A stretch of DNA of 64,000 nucleotides from Lepidodermella squamata (lineage: Eukaryota; Gastrotricha): assembly GCA_047495785.1 (NCBI GenBank), contig JBLDXI010000015.1, positions 2,728,001 through 2,792,000 of the forward strand, read 5' to 3'. Positions 20,974-32,706 of this stretch are shown here, piece after piece; positions within the stretch are counted from its first letter, which is position 1, and the number at the start of each line of letters is the position of its first letter. The notes beneath the pieces were generated by a model. That model saw nothing but the letters and a program-made list of their open reading frames with translations, did not search any database and was not told the origin of the DNA. The position numbers and the translations under genes were made by a program.

Positions 20974-22861
20974 ATGAAGCTGCTGGCTGCGATTTTCTTC
21001 TTATTCGCTGTATTCTCTTATTCGATTAATGAATCATCATCTACTGAGATAGATAAACCCCGAATACTATGCCGCAGCTACTCCCGAAGTGCCCTCGTCC
21101 CAATAAATGACAGCACTGCTGAACACCCGCAGATATACGTGAATGCCTCCGAAATAACCATCATCAACTGCTCAACAGCGTGCTACGTATTATCAATTTC
21201 AGTTCAAGTTATTCAATATATTTCTAATCATTTAACAGAGAGACATTGCGATACCACATTCAGCAAAACCGCTTCGTCCTGCGAAAATCTCGGAAGGTTG
21301 CTTGGATGAATATCGATCTGGACCAAGTTATCGACTCATTAAGACCAAAAACGAGACAAAGATCTCCTTGCTGTGTTTCCGGGATTGCACTTCACAGAAT
21401 CCTTATCCAAGCGACTTGGGTGCGAAGATACTTTTTGAAACCATGGGTAATAAAACAGTGCCGCGGACGCGCACTAAGGTTCATTGCCATTACGGGGAAG
21501 TTCGATTAGGCAATAGCTCGAGGCTGGCCACTTATTGCTCGGTAAAATTTACAACAATATTTAAAAAACAAATTTGTCAACAATTACTTCCTTTCAGACC
21601 AAATATTTTCCAGTGAGTCACAGATTCAAGTAAGTAATTTGATCTACACCGTCAGTTGGGGCTATTCGAACGGCGAAAAAAATTACCCCTGATTTTTTCG
21701 CATTTCAGGAGAGAATCCTATTTCCAACAAGTGTAGGCTCGGGGAAAAAGTTCACGAATTGGCAAAATGGCAACTAAGAAACTTTAACCAAAATTTACCA
21801 ATCTCGCAAACATAAATGCTCGCAAACTACGACCGATGAAGTCGACCGGCCTCGACTTTATCGCCTTCAATTTCTAATTTAATTTCTAATTTCTGTAAAC
21901 TATTTTTACCAGGTTTGATTACACGGTTCAGGTCGGCATGGAGGATGGTTTCGTGTTCAGGGTTTCCTTATATTCGTCGGGAGATTGGAATAAACTTTAT
22001 TATCAAGTCGACTGTGCGAATGGCGACTATTGCGTGAACAAAGCAGATTTCAACGAGCTTATAGCGATGACAAACAGTAAAACCCAGGATCCGATGGCAG
22101 TTAGCAAATCTACGTCAACATCCAGCTCAATATCGACCGACAGCAATTCTACGTCAACATCTAGCTCAACCTTGGCCTACACCTTCATTTTCACCTTCAC
22201 CACCACCATGAAAACCAGTGCAACAATATTTCCTAATCTCACTGTAAACGAAACCAAAAAAGGAAATTACGATAATTTTACAGTGAAAGATGTCAACTCT
22301 GATTGGTGGCATGTAATTCCAATCGCTGTTACAGTGGTACTAATAATACTGTTGCTCGGCATCTATTGCTACTGTCAGAGACACAAACGAAGCTCGGACA
22401 GCAGCTCGACAGCAGAGCGGAACCCGCGCTCGGGTGGAGACAAAAAAAGATCTCCGCCAGACAAACTCAGACAAAGTGATGGAGCTGGTAAGAGCTTGCT
22501 CGCTCACGGAACAGTCCGCTACACTGCTCCCAGATCATCGCCGAGGCCTACCACCCCTCGCATAGGTCAGTATTCTCCGTCTTCACAGGCCCTGGCTTCT
22601 GGCGAAAGCTCGAGCGGAACATCAGCTCAAACCAATGTCGCGAAGGTCCTTTTCCACCGTGATGCTGGCGAAAACAAACTAAGAGACAGCCAACGTAATG
22701 AAAACGTAGCTACTTACAGCTTGCTCGAGAATAATGATTCCGGTGGTTTAGTTCTGTCCGGGTCTCCCAGAAAAGACGTCTTCATTGGTCCCGGATCCTC
22801 GCTGAGGCCTGCTCCGAACCCCAGCTCAACCCCATGTCGCGCAGGTCGCAGCTCTTGGTAG
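20974..22861 (+). CDS. Cysteine-rich single-pass membrane protein, divergent paralog 3
   Basis: Exons 20974-21186, 21239-21541, 21598-21629 and 21913-22861 sum to 1497 nt (498 residues), with all phases consistent. It has a signal peptide MKLLAAIFFLFAVFSYSI. The ectodomain shares landmarks with the other copies: NCSTACY at the exon 1 end, EGCLDEYR, LLCFRDC, ATYCST and VDCANGDYCVN. A Ser/Thr-rich stalk precedes a transmembrane segment (WWHVIPIAVTVVLIILLLGI). A long cytoplasmic tail of about 165 residues is rich in Ser, Pro and basic residues and may carry signalling or sorting motifs. The phase-0 intron after ACY is at the same place as in the 54-kb paralog. A receptor gene follows 2.3 kb downstream on the same strand. 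The tail is much longer than in the other copies. Confidence 0.75.
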
Positions 22862-22970
22862 ATCTTGGCAGCTTGGTAGCCCAGTAATTCTTAGCCGCCC
22901 AGTAGGCTTGCCCTGTGGCGTCCACCGAAAACTCGGGGAGTGCGCCTGGCGTCCATCCGCAGTATCGCAG

Positions 22971-23163
22971 TATCGTTAGCGTCGTTGAATAAGTCGGATT
23001 TAGGCTTGTTTACATTCCTTTCGAGGACACGGATGACAAGTAAAAAGAGGCTTTTTTAACGTGAATGAAGAGGCCAAAACAAAAGATCTTTTACTTGTCA
23101 CCTATCAGCTTGACATGGATGTAAACAAGCCTAAATCCGACTTATTCAACGACGCTAACGATA
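22971..23163. mobile_element. Complete 193-bp MITE, TA-bounded inverted repeats
   Basis: The left end TATCGTTAGCGTCGTTGAAT and the right end are reverse complements for about 45 bp, apart from minor changes. An outer TA on both sides may be the target duplication, as for Tc1/mariner-type elements. Inner arms with ACAAGTAAAA / TTTTACTTGT also pair. Degenerate copies are at 5889-6050 and about 27650-27770. Confidence 0.8.
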
Positions 23164-23199
23164 TCCTAGCCAACGGATTCGGCGCAGTCGATATTCGCC

Positions 23200-24660
23200 G
23201 GCATTTGAAAATGCGGTGGAAACGAGCTCCTCACTGGAATCGATCGGCCTCTTGTCTGGTGGCGATGCACATGATTTAGTCTTGGCGATGTTCAGCTCAA
23301 GTTCGATCGCGGTTTCGCGTAGCCTGCAGAACTGCTGGCAGAACCTGGAACTAAATCGTCGGAGAAGTCAAGGTCGTAAAGCTGTTGAAGTGAAAAGTGA
23401 ACAACATCCCATAATTCTGCCGCTCAGTGACAGCACTCACCACGAAATCAATCGCAACTCAGAATAGAATAGGTGAAAGGATGCAGCCCTGCCTTAAACC
23501 AGAGTTTACTTCATAGCTCTCACTCTCAACTCCATCAGCACACGACACCCAAAGCCGGTGTAGAACATGGCGATGAGTCGCACAATTTATTCCGGGACGC
23601 CATAATGACGGGGGATCTTCCACAAGATTTCGCGGTGAACGCTGTCGAAGGCCTTCTTAACGAAATTAATGAGCTCTGGCGTTTTACCGGAGTCACTGCT
23701 CGTCGATATTCCGCAGTGCAAAATTTGGTCGATGCACCCTGGAAGCGAGCGAAAACCTGCCTGCTCTTCTCGCAACAGAAAATGCGTCCCTTGTGGTCCC
23801 TTATGGTCCCTAATGGTCCCTTATGATGCACAAGATGACCCGAAAAAATACCATGCTGGGAGAGGGGAGCTTTGTGCCGAATCTCTCGAAATATGATACT
23901 CGAGCGCGCTGGCTGTGGTATCCACATCGGACTTGGGCATTTCGGCCGTAATTGCGTTGCATCCAGGAGCTTTCCAGTTCTATAGGCCAGGTTTGCCGTT
24001 TTGATCTCGCTAAGGGAACTCTTTGGAGAGTTCCATGTCGACTGCCATGTCGACTGGGGATGGCTGAGCTTTGACCCCAAGAGCATGTTAAACACATTGT
24101 TGAAGTGCTTGACCCACGGCGCCATATGCTCCCGGTGCCATCTTTGTTTTTGAGGGCGCCGAACAACCGCCTCGCTTGACACCTCCGAGAAGCTCGATCA
24201 CCTCGGAGATCACGAGAACCTCGACCTTACTTCAGGATCCGTCAGCTTGTCAACGTCGACTTGGTTTACCCTTCGAGGCGCCTTCAGTCGTACAGAGCCC
24301 ACAACTAGCTTGTGACCACTGCCCACGTTGAACTTAAATATCCTGAAGAGTTCTTTCCCAGCGGCTGTTGACCGTGATGTGGACGATCTGGTTTAGCGTT
24401 CCATTGTCGTTGGACCGCCACTTGAGCTTGTGAATCTCCTCTTGCGGAAACAACGAGCAGGAAACTCGATCACCAGTTCGTTGGTTGCGCAGAATTCGAC
24501 AAAGCGGTCACTGTTATCGTTTAGGGTGTCCAGCGAGTGCTTACCACTGCACTGTTCGTGGCCGGAGTTTTCCGATTCAGCGTTCAAGTCGTTCATGTCC
24601 CTCATGACCAGAAGAAGATCATGTCTTGGCGCAAGCTTAACTTGCGCTTGAAGCATGTCG
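23200..24660 (-). mobile_element. Decayed RTE/CR1-like LINE fragment
   Basis: On the minus strand, several broken frames carry non-LTR retrotransposon motifs. Endonuclease-like VMRDMNDLNAESEN and FVEFCATNELVI are near 24.4-24.65 kb. RT-like REEQAGFRSLPGCIDQIL and KKAFDSVHREILWKI are near 23.6-23.8 kb. SGLRQGCILSPILF followed by a stop is near 23.47-23.52 kb. Stops and frameshifts throughout show it is long dead. It sits between membrane-protein paralog 3 and receptor 3, which explains their wider spacing. Confidence 0.7.
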
Positions 24661-25145
24661 TATGATTGAGATATTGCTCAGGTCGCGCGCGGCTTATTTG
24701 CAATTTATATGATAGTAAAAACAAAAATTAATTATATTTTGTTGTTATAAAAAGCGCCACGGTATCCGAAATTATCACGTGGCCAACTTTTTTTTTAGAG
24801 AATTTATGACTCTGCGTTTTGCGCACAGGTCCAATTGTAAACCCCGCGCGCTTTGATCGGACGGAACTACGATGAGTTAAGTAATGAAACTTGGTTCTGC
24901 TGAAAATAAGAGCCAAACGCGTTCGTTGATTATTTCAAGCTTGATAATTACTAATATTATATTCCTTGCAAAGGCTCTGCAATCCACAAAGCGGTTTGCG
25001 CTTTCTCTTTAATTTAATTTGTTTCTGTTTCATCTTTGAGCCAAAAGAATAATAATATACGTTTTTGATATTACATTTAAACATAAGAATGCGAGGCCTA
25101 AAGCAATTTTTTAATTCTGTAGAATTTTAAATTCGCGAATTAGCA

Positions 25146-26933
25146 ATGTTCCGATTTTCAATGCTCATTTTACAAATCACAGCCGCTTCCACAGCTTATC
25201 TTGATTTGGGCACTGCAAAATTGAATCTGATCAACGATCTATTGAATGGATATCCAGGGGCTAATTCGTCTCATCCGGGTCTTGTTGCTCCATTGAATTT
25301 CATGAATGACTTTGAGCATATTGGTTCATTTCTTGGATTACTTTCGAGAGAGGAATTCGCGGCTATGACGTCGACCTGGGTTACGCTAAACTTCACAATC
25401 CGTCGCTTTCACGAGGTCGGTGATTTGAACGGTGAGTTGACTGTCATCGCCCTCGTCGAAGCACGCTGGCGCGACCCGAAACTCGGTGGTCCGTTGTGGG
25501 AACGATGGGGAATAGAGAGCACAATCATGCTTCCTGCTTACAAAATTTGGCTGCCACGCATTGCTCTGGACGGCCATAGCGACTTCGGCTTCAGCAGACC
25601 AAATGCTCGGATTGGAGACCTCGATTCAGTGGAAGTAACACCGGATGGCTGGGTTTACTGGGCCTACGAAGGTCCAGTGAATACCAAATGCAGCTATACT
25701 TTCGAAGGCTTCCCGCACGACAAATACGTTAGTTTTTCGCCCTTGAAATTTACACTTTATCCTATTTTCCTCCAGGATTGTAAATTTCTCTTCAAACCAG
25801 TCTATGAAGCTGATAGGATCTTCTTTCATCAAGACAGCAGTGGGATCGTGAGGTTCACTGGCCTTCCAAGTAATTGGAACGATGAGCGAAAGCATTACAA
25901 TCAGCCTGACTGCTGCAAAACAGACGTGCATTTCCCCAAGGTTGCTGGTGCTGTCGAGTTCGGCTTTACGCTGTATCGTAATCCGACATGGTTCAACTGG
26001 CACTTCAAGTACCCGATCACTTGCCTGGTTCTTTCGCAGCTGGCAATTAGCATAATTCCACTTTGGAACGCCGACGTCGCCATGGCAGTTATCGCCTTGC
26101 GTGTAAGTGTGTATGGAACCTTCTTTTTTATCTACTCACTTTCAGCAGATGCTTTGCCGAAAGCTGACACTGAAATTAGCATTTTTTACGATCTTGCTGT
26201 GACTGTTGTTTTCCTCGCTATGAATTGTGACATCTTGATATGCGCTCTCTTCAAACAAGACCACAACTCTGGTGATTTTAAACTGTGTGGTGATGTAGAA
26301 CAGCAATGCGGAAACCCCGAGGAATGTAATAGGCGCCGTATAATCCGGAATGTCATAAAGTATCCGGTCGTACGTGCGTCCCGCGCTGTGATCGTCAGCT
26401 TTTTTATCGGTACAATCACCACCGCCTACTTCAGCCCTGAAAGAATGAAGTTGTTCATGATACTGGAATATTTTTCATTCTTTGTGGCTGTGATACTTTC
26501 TGCGTTTTATATTCTTACGACTAATAGCAAAGGCGTCAACGCCAAATCAATCACTGAAATTGAACACCTGAAAAGGGTTTGCGTCGACCTGCCAATTTTA
26601 GCCGTATTGTTTTTTAAATTTTTACTTCTCTTGGCCATTCCTATATTCCCGAAAATTTCGCAATATTTGTTATCACTGTACACGGAAAGGATGGTAATTA
26701 TTTTTTCTGGGGTTATTGTCTTGATTTTTCTGATGTTCAGCTTGAGGTTGCCATTCATCGGACCTCTCTTGAGATTATGCATTAAACCCAAATGCTGCAA
26801 GAACTATAAAGAGAATTCATGGTACAAGATGGTCGAGCGTAAACCTATTCTATTGACGATTGATACTTCAGGTAGAACAGACAAGGCTGCCTCCAAAGCC
26901 GCCTCAATCAAAGAGGAGACTCCTACAACGTGA
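25146..26933 (+). CDS. Cys-loop receptor-like protein with extended membrane domain, paralog 3
   Basis: Exons 25146-25727 and 25776-26933 (48-nt intron) give 579 residues. The intron is in frame and open, so an unspliced reading also exists, but splicing restores the exact C-x13-C loop (CSYTFEGFPHDKYDC). It interrupts the same codon position as in the other two receptors. The ligand-binding domain has KIWLPRIALDG and DGWVYWAYEG. M1 follows FKYPITCLVL, M2 is ALRVSVYGTFFFIYSLSADALP, and M3 starts FYDLAVTVVFLAM. A Cys-containing insertion (LCGDVEQQCGNPEECNRRR) separates M3 from about four more hydrophobic segments, with SPERMKLFMILEYF matching the motif of copies 1 and 2. Divergent from those copies but the same architecture. 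An acceptor AG at 25121-25122 lies 23 nt before the start. Confidence 0.85.
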   Translation: MFRFSMLILQITAASTAYLDLGTAKLNLINDLLNGYPGANSSHPGLVAPLNFMNDFEHIGSFLGLLSREEFAAMTSTWVTLNFTIRRFHEVGDLNGELTVIALVEARWRDPKLGGPLWERWGIESTIMLPAYKIWLPRIALDGHSDFGFSRPNARIGDLDSVEVTPDGWVYWAYEGPVNTKCSYTFEGFPHDKYVSFSPLKFTLYPIFLQDCKFLFKPVYEADRIFFHQDSSGIVRFTGLPSNWNDERKHYNQPDCCKTDVHFPKVAGAVEFGFTLYRNPTWFNWHFKYPITCLVLSQLAISIIPLWNADVAMAVIALRVSVYGTFFFIYSLSADALPKADTEISIFYDLAVTVVFLAMNCDILICALFKQDHNSGDFKLCGDVEQQCGNPEECNRRRIIRNVIKYPVVRASRAVIVSFFIGTITTAYFSPERMKLFMILEYFSFFVAVILSAFYILTTNSKGVNAKSITEIEHLKRVCVDLPILAVLFFKFLLLLAIPIFPKISQYLLSLYTERMVIIFSGVIVLIFLMFSLRLPFIGPLLRLCIKPKCCKNYKENSWYKMVERKPILLTIDTSGRTDKAASKAASIKEETPTT

Positions 26934-28735
26934 AAATCAAAACTTACGCACGGTCAGGAATTTGTTGAGTTGAAACTAAAAATATCGCGCGCCCGAACTA
27001 TTTTTAGCTCCAAGTTTGGGTTAGCCGCAGCTAAAAAAAGTGTAACTCGGACGGACCAAGACGTTTTCATATTGTTGAAAATATGAATATTCATAAGGTG
27101 CTAATTAATATCCCGACGCCCTAAAAGTTGATAATTACGTCAGAAAAATTCTGGGAAAATAATTTTTGATTTGTTTTAACCTTATTTTTCTGCAATTTTT
27201 CTGCAATTTTAGACACTTGAATAAGACCGTCCTAGTTTCATGACATCTCATGAATATATTCATATTATTGAAACTACCCTCCATCTCTTGGAGTTATTTT
27301 TGTTCGTGAAAAAAGGCGTAATTATGGTTTGTTTTTCAAAAGATAAACAGCCTCATTTCGCACGTGCGAAAAATTTCAACTAGCGTCGTCTCCATTCCAC
27401 CGTGCGGATCTTTTGATGGTCACTGTACATGGCCCAATTCTCTACACGCATTCACCCAGTGAGTCGGGCTTAGGTCGGGGGCTTGAATTCAGCATGAAAA
27501 ACACGATTTCGAGAACGTATCGTCGACATACCCTGGTGATACTCCGAACCCTATGATCCTTGAATAGCTCGAGATTAAGCTCGTTTTTATCAGTTGTATG
27601 GTTATCAGTTAGGTTACAAGTAGTTATTCGCACAAAGATATCTGTTTTGCCTATTCGTTCATTTGAAAATTATGTTACCCATCACCTTGAAACTGACTTG
27701 AACAGTTAAGTGAGGTTGAGTAAGCTAACATGAGCTTTAATAAGTGCTTTTCAACGGCGCTAACGAAATCACCCTATGTGGCACCATTGAGAAACGCCTG
27801 TTTATACACTGCTATGTACTGCACCCTCCTTGTCAATCATTGTACATATCGTCAATAATTTTTCGGTTTAATAAACGAATAATGGGATTCAGACTATCTT
27901 TTAATTGAAGCCACGAAAATATGTTTGGCGACATCTGATGCCAAGCCGTCGTCCCGATCTCAATTTCTGGCTGAAATTCGTGATTATTCAATATCTGCAA
28001 TATGATAATCGTGAATGAAAATGGAAATAAAAAGATTCGAAAAAGTCAGTAACCTGTCAATAGATAGGATAGACGACATTTGTGACGTTGCAAGCGAAAA
28101 GTAGGGTTTGGCGAATTTTCTGTATTTTCCAGCTAATCGCGTTGACTTGGAGTCGGCCGATTTTTGAATTCCATGATGTAAATACTCAGTTTTCTTGGGA
28201 ATTTTATATTTCTGAATTTCAGAGCCTCTGCGATGCTCCCACGGCTGCTGAGTTGAATAAACTGACTCGAACAAATCATCAAACGGGATATAACTGTGAA
28301 CCTTGGCATTATTTAACTCCCTATTTAAAATGTATAACTTGATTTTCGAAGCAATTTAACGCGATTGAATAAACATAATTAAAAACGAAAACCTTATTCC
28401 TGAATTCATCGAACACATTTTGAATTTCTAGTTTTCATTTTTCTTCCGTTACCCGGGACACACTGGCGTTTCGAAGAATTTCGAATTTGACGAAAATCGC
28501 TTGACGGATTCAGGTCATCGAAACCTTGGGAAAGGATCTCTTTCTTACTCGAATGGAATCTCCAAGCATGAAACCAATGCTCCTCCGAGTTACAATTGCC
28601 AAACATTGCTTATTATTTTTCGCACTTGCTGTCTGCTATTTGCCCAGCTTTTTCAATGAAAGTTATCTGTTTAGTAGCCATGGCACACGTAGATAACCAT
28701 ATGAGCTAGCTGGCCAATGTAGCATACTGATAAAC
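26934..28735. other. Interval with repeat fragments
   Basis: About 27650-27770 is a decayed half of the TATCGTTAGCG MITE (CACCTTGAAAC, then CAACGGCGCTAACGA). About 28235-28400 resembles the last codons and 3' UTR of the glycosyltransferase-like gene, for example GCTGCTGAGTTGAATAAACT and AACCTTGGCATTATTTAACT, now out of any long frame. No gene is supported. Confidence 0.5.
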
Positions 28736-28840
28736 CGTTTCGTTCATCGCACTTCCGTGGAAAAGAATGAATGCGCATGGAGATAACGCCGACATAGATT
28801 CACCTGGAGGTCAGCTTTCCTTTCATTTTCAAATTTTCAG
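28736..28840 (+). promoter_or_regulatory. Conserved upstream block and acceptor of membrane-protein gene 2
   Basis: Counterpart of 697-806: TTTCGTTCATCG, ATGGAGATAA and ATAGATTCACCTG recur in the same order. The acceptor AAATTTTCAG ends at 28840, 18 nt before the start codon. Confidence 0.5.
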
Positions 28841-28858
28841 TCGCCCAACCGACCTCAA

Positions 28859-30221
28859 ATGATATTAAAAGCACAACAATGTCTAATGACACTTTTCATT
28901 TTAATAAACGATAGATGTGCAGGTAGGAGCTTTGAATTTTTAACCTAAATGCGTGATACAACAGTTTATTTAACGTCAGAAGCCAGCAGTGAATGTCGGT
29001 ATATCCCGCTGGGTAAGGTGAAGGCAAATGATGCGTATCTCGCAAATGTATTAATTTGCCAAAATGGCTGTCAAGTAAGTCTTCGCGATATAAATAAACT
29101 CACAGTGATGTAATTTAGCAATTACGTTAAGCAATTAAAATTAAGATCTCTCGAGGTATGCTGTGATCGGCTGACGAATAAAACTCACCGTCTCATTGAT
29201 ATGAAATCTGAGGGCTGCCGTGACGGAACAACTCGTCCATCAATCTCGCAAAAAATATCCGTCCTTGAAAATGGCCTTCACCAGCCGATTCGGTATTGCA
29301 AAAAGGAAAAGTGCATGGATGATGAGGATTATCCTCCCTGGGACGGGCGGCTGCAGTCAATCGTCAACTTGCAACAGAAGCACATCCCGAAATCCGCGGC
29401 TAACCCGTCGAGGTTGCGTTGCGTGTTAGGTACTGGCCCCGGAAAAAGTCAGGCGAATTGCCACGCCTGCTCACTTGAATTTCAAATAGACAATGGACGG
29501 TACTCAAATCCTAAGTAAGTATTGAGAAATTCAAAAGTGTGTTCAAATGTGGTGTCTACTTATTATTACACGAAGTAGATTTGCATGTTTCAACAGCGAA
29601 AATAAAAACAGCATCCAGTTTTTTTTCGAAAAGAACGAAACCACTTGTCGCGGCGTGTGTTATTACGGTGATTTTTGTTTCAATCTCGAGTTATTCCAAG
29701 CCTACGAATCACTCAGCGTGCCCACCACTTTGTCACAGACCTCAACTTTATCGACCGGCTACAAAGAACCAACAGAGAAACCAACAACAATCTCGTCGAC
29801 AAAGTCTGTCGCTACAACTTCAACTGAAACAACCGTAACACCCAGGTTAAAGCCGAAGAAGGACATGTTGACGACCGAGGCAAGGAACCCGATTCCTAAA
29901 TCTGTGCAAATCACTATTGTGGTTTTGGCACTCTTTGTTTTCGCCGGGATAATAGGCATAGCGATTTTGTTTCACCTATGGAAACGCTGTCGTAAAACTC
30001 GGAAGCCACCTAATAATGTAGATCAGCCGTTGGAATCAAACGCCCGGTTACTTCAGACAGTCAATGAAGGGCCGCATTCATTCGAGGGAAATTCGAGGCA
30101 AGCAGACAAAATTTGCACCCTGCGTTCGGGAAATTCGAGGCAAGCAGACAAAAATTCGAGCCTGCCTTCGGTGAATTCGAGGCGGTCTCAATTCAGCTTA
30201 ATAAACAATGATAATAGATAA
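28859..30221 (+). CDS. Cysteine-rich single-pass membrane protein, copy 2
   Basis: Exons 28859-28922, 28980-29109, 29146-29514 and 29579-30221 total 1206 nt (401 residues), fully in frame. Intron 1 removes an in-frame TAA that would otherwise follow the signal peptide. Its position matches copy 1 exactly. Intron 2 is only 36 nt. Every cysteine landmark of copy 1 is kept (EGCRDG, KKEKCMDDE, QANCHACSLEFQIDNGRYSN, GVCYYGDFCFN). The stalk, the membrane segment (ITIVVLALFVFAGIIGIAIL) and the basic stop-transfer residues follow. The tail is longer than in copy 1 and contains a short triplicated unit N-S-R-Q-A-D-K (about 30093-30185). Strong ectodomain conservation with a variable stalk and tail suggests selection on the extracellular part. 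Confidence 0.8.
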
Positions 30222-30998
30222 TATTTGTTCCAATAGCAGCCATGGCTGTTAAATTTCGACTCCTATGAATGTCCTGAAAATTGGGCTAGATTGGTGCTTA
30301 TTAGAGATTGGCGATTCATCAGATTTTCCTTCGCGTTTATTTCACTTCACAGTAAATTTTGAGGGAAATCGCTGCAAATGAGAAATCAGCAATCTGCAGC
30401 CGTGCCCGGGGATACGTGCCCTGTGGTGCGTAGAGCGATTATTACCGTAAACACTCGTACTTCAGGTTGGTCTAACGGTCTTATCTGTGCATTTTAGTTC
30501 AAAAAACAATTATATTCTAATCGAATCTATTTTATATTCGAATCACCCACCTCATGATAATGGTTAAGGGTCCATCTAATGATCAAGCCTCCCTTAAGTA
30601 CGAGTTTTTACGGAAGGCCATTTTTTATCGAAGCGGAAAAAATCGCAAAATAGAGCAGAAATAGAGAAAATGTTTCTTTTCAAAAATGTAAGAATTTGCC
30701 GAAAAACCGGCCGCGTTCGATTGTCCACTACGCGGTCTCTATTGTGCGATTTTTTCTGCTTCCGTGAAAATTGGCTGTGGGCGATTCACCGTCCGATGAC
30801 GTCTTGACATGGGCTAAAATTAGCAACTGGGTTAATATTGGAACAAATTTTGTAACTAACAAGCAAAACGCTTGAACTGCGGTTGAATTATTCTAGCTAA
30901 AAATAAACCAGCTGTTAAATATCTATGCATTTCTCTTCCTCTAGGAAAATTATTTTATTGAAATTTGTCCATACGAATCGCACAAGTGGAATAGTGTA
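30222..30998. other. Expanded intergenic spacer in the second block
   Basis: The equivalent spacer in block 1 is 127 bp; here it is 777 bp. The extra sequence (about 30240-30900) has no supported ORF and looks like an insertion. An acceptor tract CTCTTCCTCTAG ends at 30944, 54 nt before the receptor start, like the one in block 1. Confidence 0.5.
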
Positions 30999-32706
30999 AT
31001 GGTAATCGTGTACAAACTTGTAATAACGTTTATCTTGATTAAACACCTGTCTGCGGGCGTTGGCCACGACAGAATCAATTTGACGAAGCAAAAACTACAC
31101 AATTACCCGAGCCGTGAATTGCCTTATCCTGGCCTTGTATCTCCGTCTCATTACTTCGTCAAAGATGAGATAACTCAAGTCGAATTCAGTTTGAACATCC
31201 TACGCTTTCTGAATGTTGATGACTTGAGCGGCGATGTTAGTGTACTAACACTATTGGAAGCTAGATGGCACGACATTCATCTGGCGTGGGACCCACGAGA
31301 GCTGAACGATACAATTTTCATACCAGCCGATAGAATATGGATGCCAAGGATTATGCAGGTTGGGCACGCAGAAATAAGTTTCAGCCGGGCGAATGCGAAA
31401 TTCGGCGACTTGGAACCTGTCGAAGTTTCTTACGATGGAACAGTTTACTGGGCATATGAAGGCGCGCTGCAAACCAAGTGTCAATATAATTTCGAACATT
31501 TCCCTAGTGATAAATATGTAAGAAAATTATATTATTTACGTCAAATAATGATCCATTATTTTATTTCAGATTTGTAATTTTGATTTCAAGTCAGTTTACG
31601 AGACTGATAAGATACGTTTCTGGCCAGATAATAGCACGGTTAATTTCAAGGGCCTGCCTTCAAATTGGAATGTTACTTCTTTGGAAGAGAATGGCTTGGA
31701 AAATGAGGATGAAAGATTGCATATCGAAGCTATTTTATTAGATGAAGATCGACGAATAATTTACAGCGTAACTATCCATCGGGATAAAAGCTGGTACGAC
31801 GTTCATTTTCGATTTCCAATCGCCCTCATGCTGCTGCTACAAGTACCGATCGCACAGGTGCCGATCGACGGCAATGAAGCCAGTTTAGTCAGCGCTCGCC
31901 TTTCGATACTAGGAATCTTCGCGTTCGTCTACACATTGTCAGCCGATACTTTGCCCAAAGCCGAGACAAGTATTAGCCGCTTCTTTGACCTCGCCCTGGC
32001 TGTTGTCGTTTTAGCCATATTCTTTGACTGTCTCGTATGGTGTTTCAACGATGATGAGAAGCGATCGAATCTCGTACGAACAGCTGCGAGACGCGCTTCT
32101 TACAACATCACCATTTGTTTCATAATTCTAACGATCTTTGCAGGGTTCTGTTGGCCGGAGAGATTAAGAATACTGATGCTAGCGGAATACTTTATATTTG
32201 GCATAACGTTCATCGTCGCGTTGGTGTTCATCGATATAGTAGGAAAGAAAGAAATCGCAGTTGCTGGTGAAAAGGACGATTATCTCGCTGGGATACTCAT
32301 AAATGTCGATATTTACTGCTTCGTGGTTATAGCTGTCATTGTCACAGTGGCCGCTATTATACCCCTCGGGTGGGAATCGGGGCCTGTTCTTGGAACCGTG
32401 ATGATTATTTTCGCCTGCTTCGTCTCTGTCGTGGCAATGGTTTTCGGTAAACAAAGGCTGCCATTGTATGGCATCCTCGCCTATTTTATGAAAAACATTT
32501 GCCCGCATTCTTCAATCGATCAGAAGATGAAAGATCGCGAGAATGCAACTGGCGCCGTTCGTCCTCGACGGAAACTTTTTCAACATCGCACGAGCATCCA
32601 GTCTCTTCCATCTTTAGAGGACATCCGCCCACAACGTGCCAAATATTACAGCCTGAATGAATGGCAGAGTTCGATTATTAAACACGCGTATGATGTTGAG
32701 GTCTAA
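30999..32706 (+). CDS. Cys-loop receptor-like protein with extended membrane domain, copy 2
   Basis: Exons 30999-31517 and 31570-32706 (52-nt intron) give 551 residues. The Cys loop is CQYNFEHFPSDKYIC (C-x13-C). The ligand-binding domain is nearly identical to copy 1 (DRIWMPRIMQVGHAEISF, DGTVYWAYEG). M1 to M3 read FPIALMLLLQVPI, SARLSILGIFAFVYTLSADT and FFDLALAVVVLAIFF. Four more hydrophobic stretches follow, including WPERLRILMLAEYFIF. The C-terminal tail ends with LNEWQSSIIKHA, matching INEWQSSIIKIA in copy 1, so the extreme C-terminus is also constrained. Between copies, divergence concentrates in the loop after the fifth hydrophobic segment and in the tail. It is probably co-expressed with the membrane protein upstream, although the spacer is now longer. 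Confidence 0.85.

Noticed and set aside
28923-28979. In-frame TAA after the signal peptide of membrane protein copy 2, suggesting a pseudogene
   Set aside because: It lies in a 57-nt GT-AG intron whose position matches copy 1 exactly. The spliced frame is intact.
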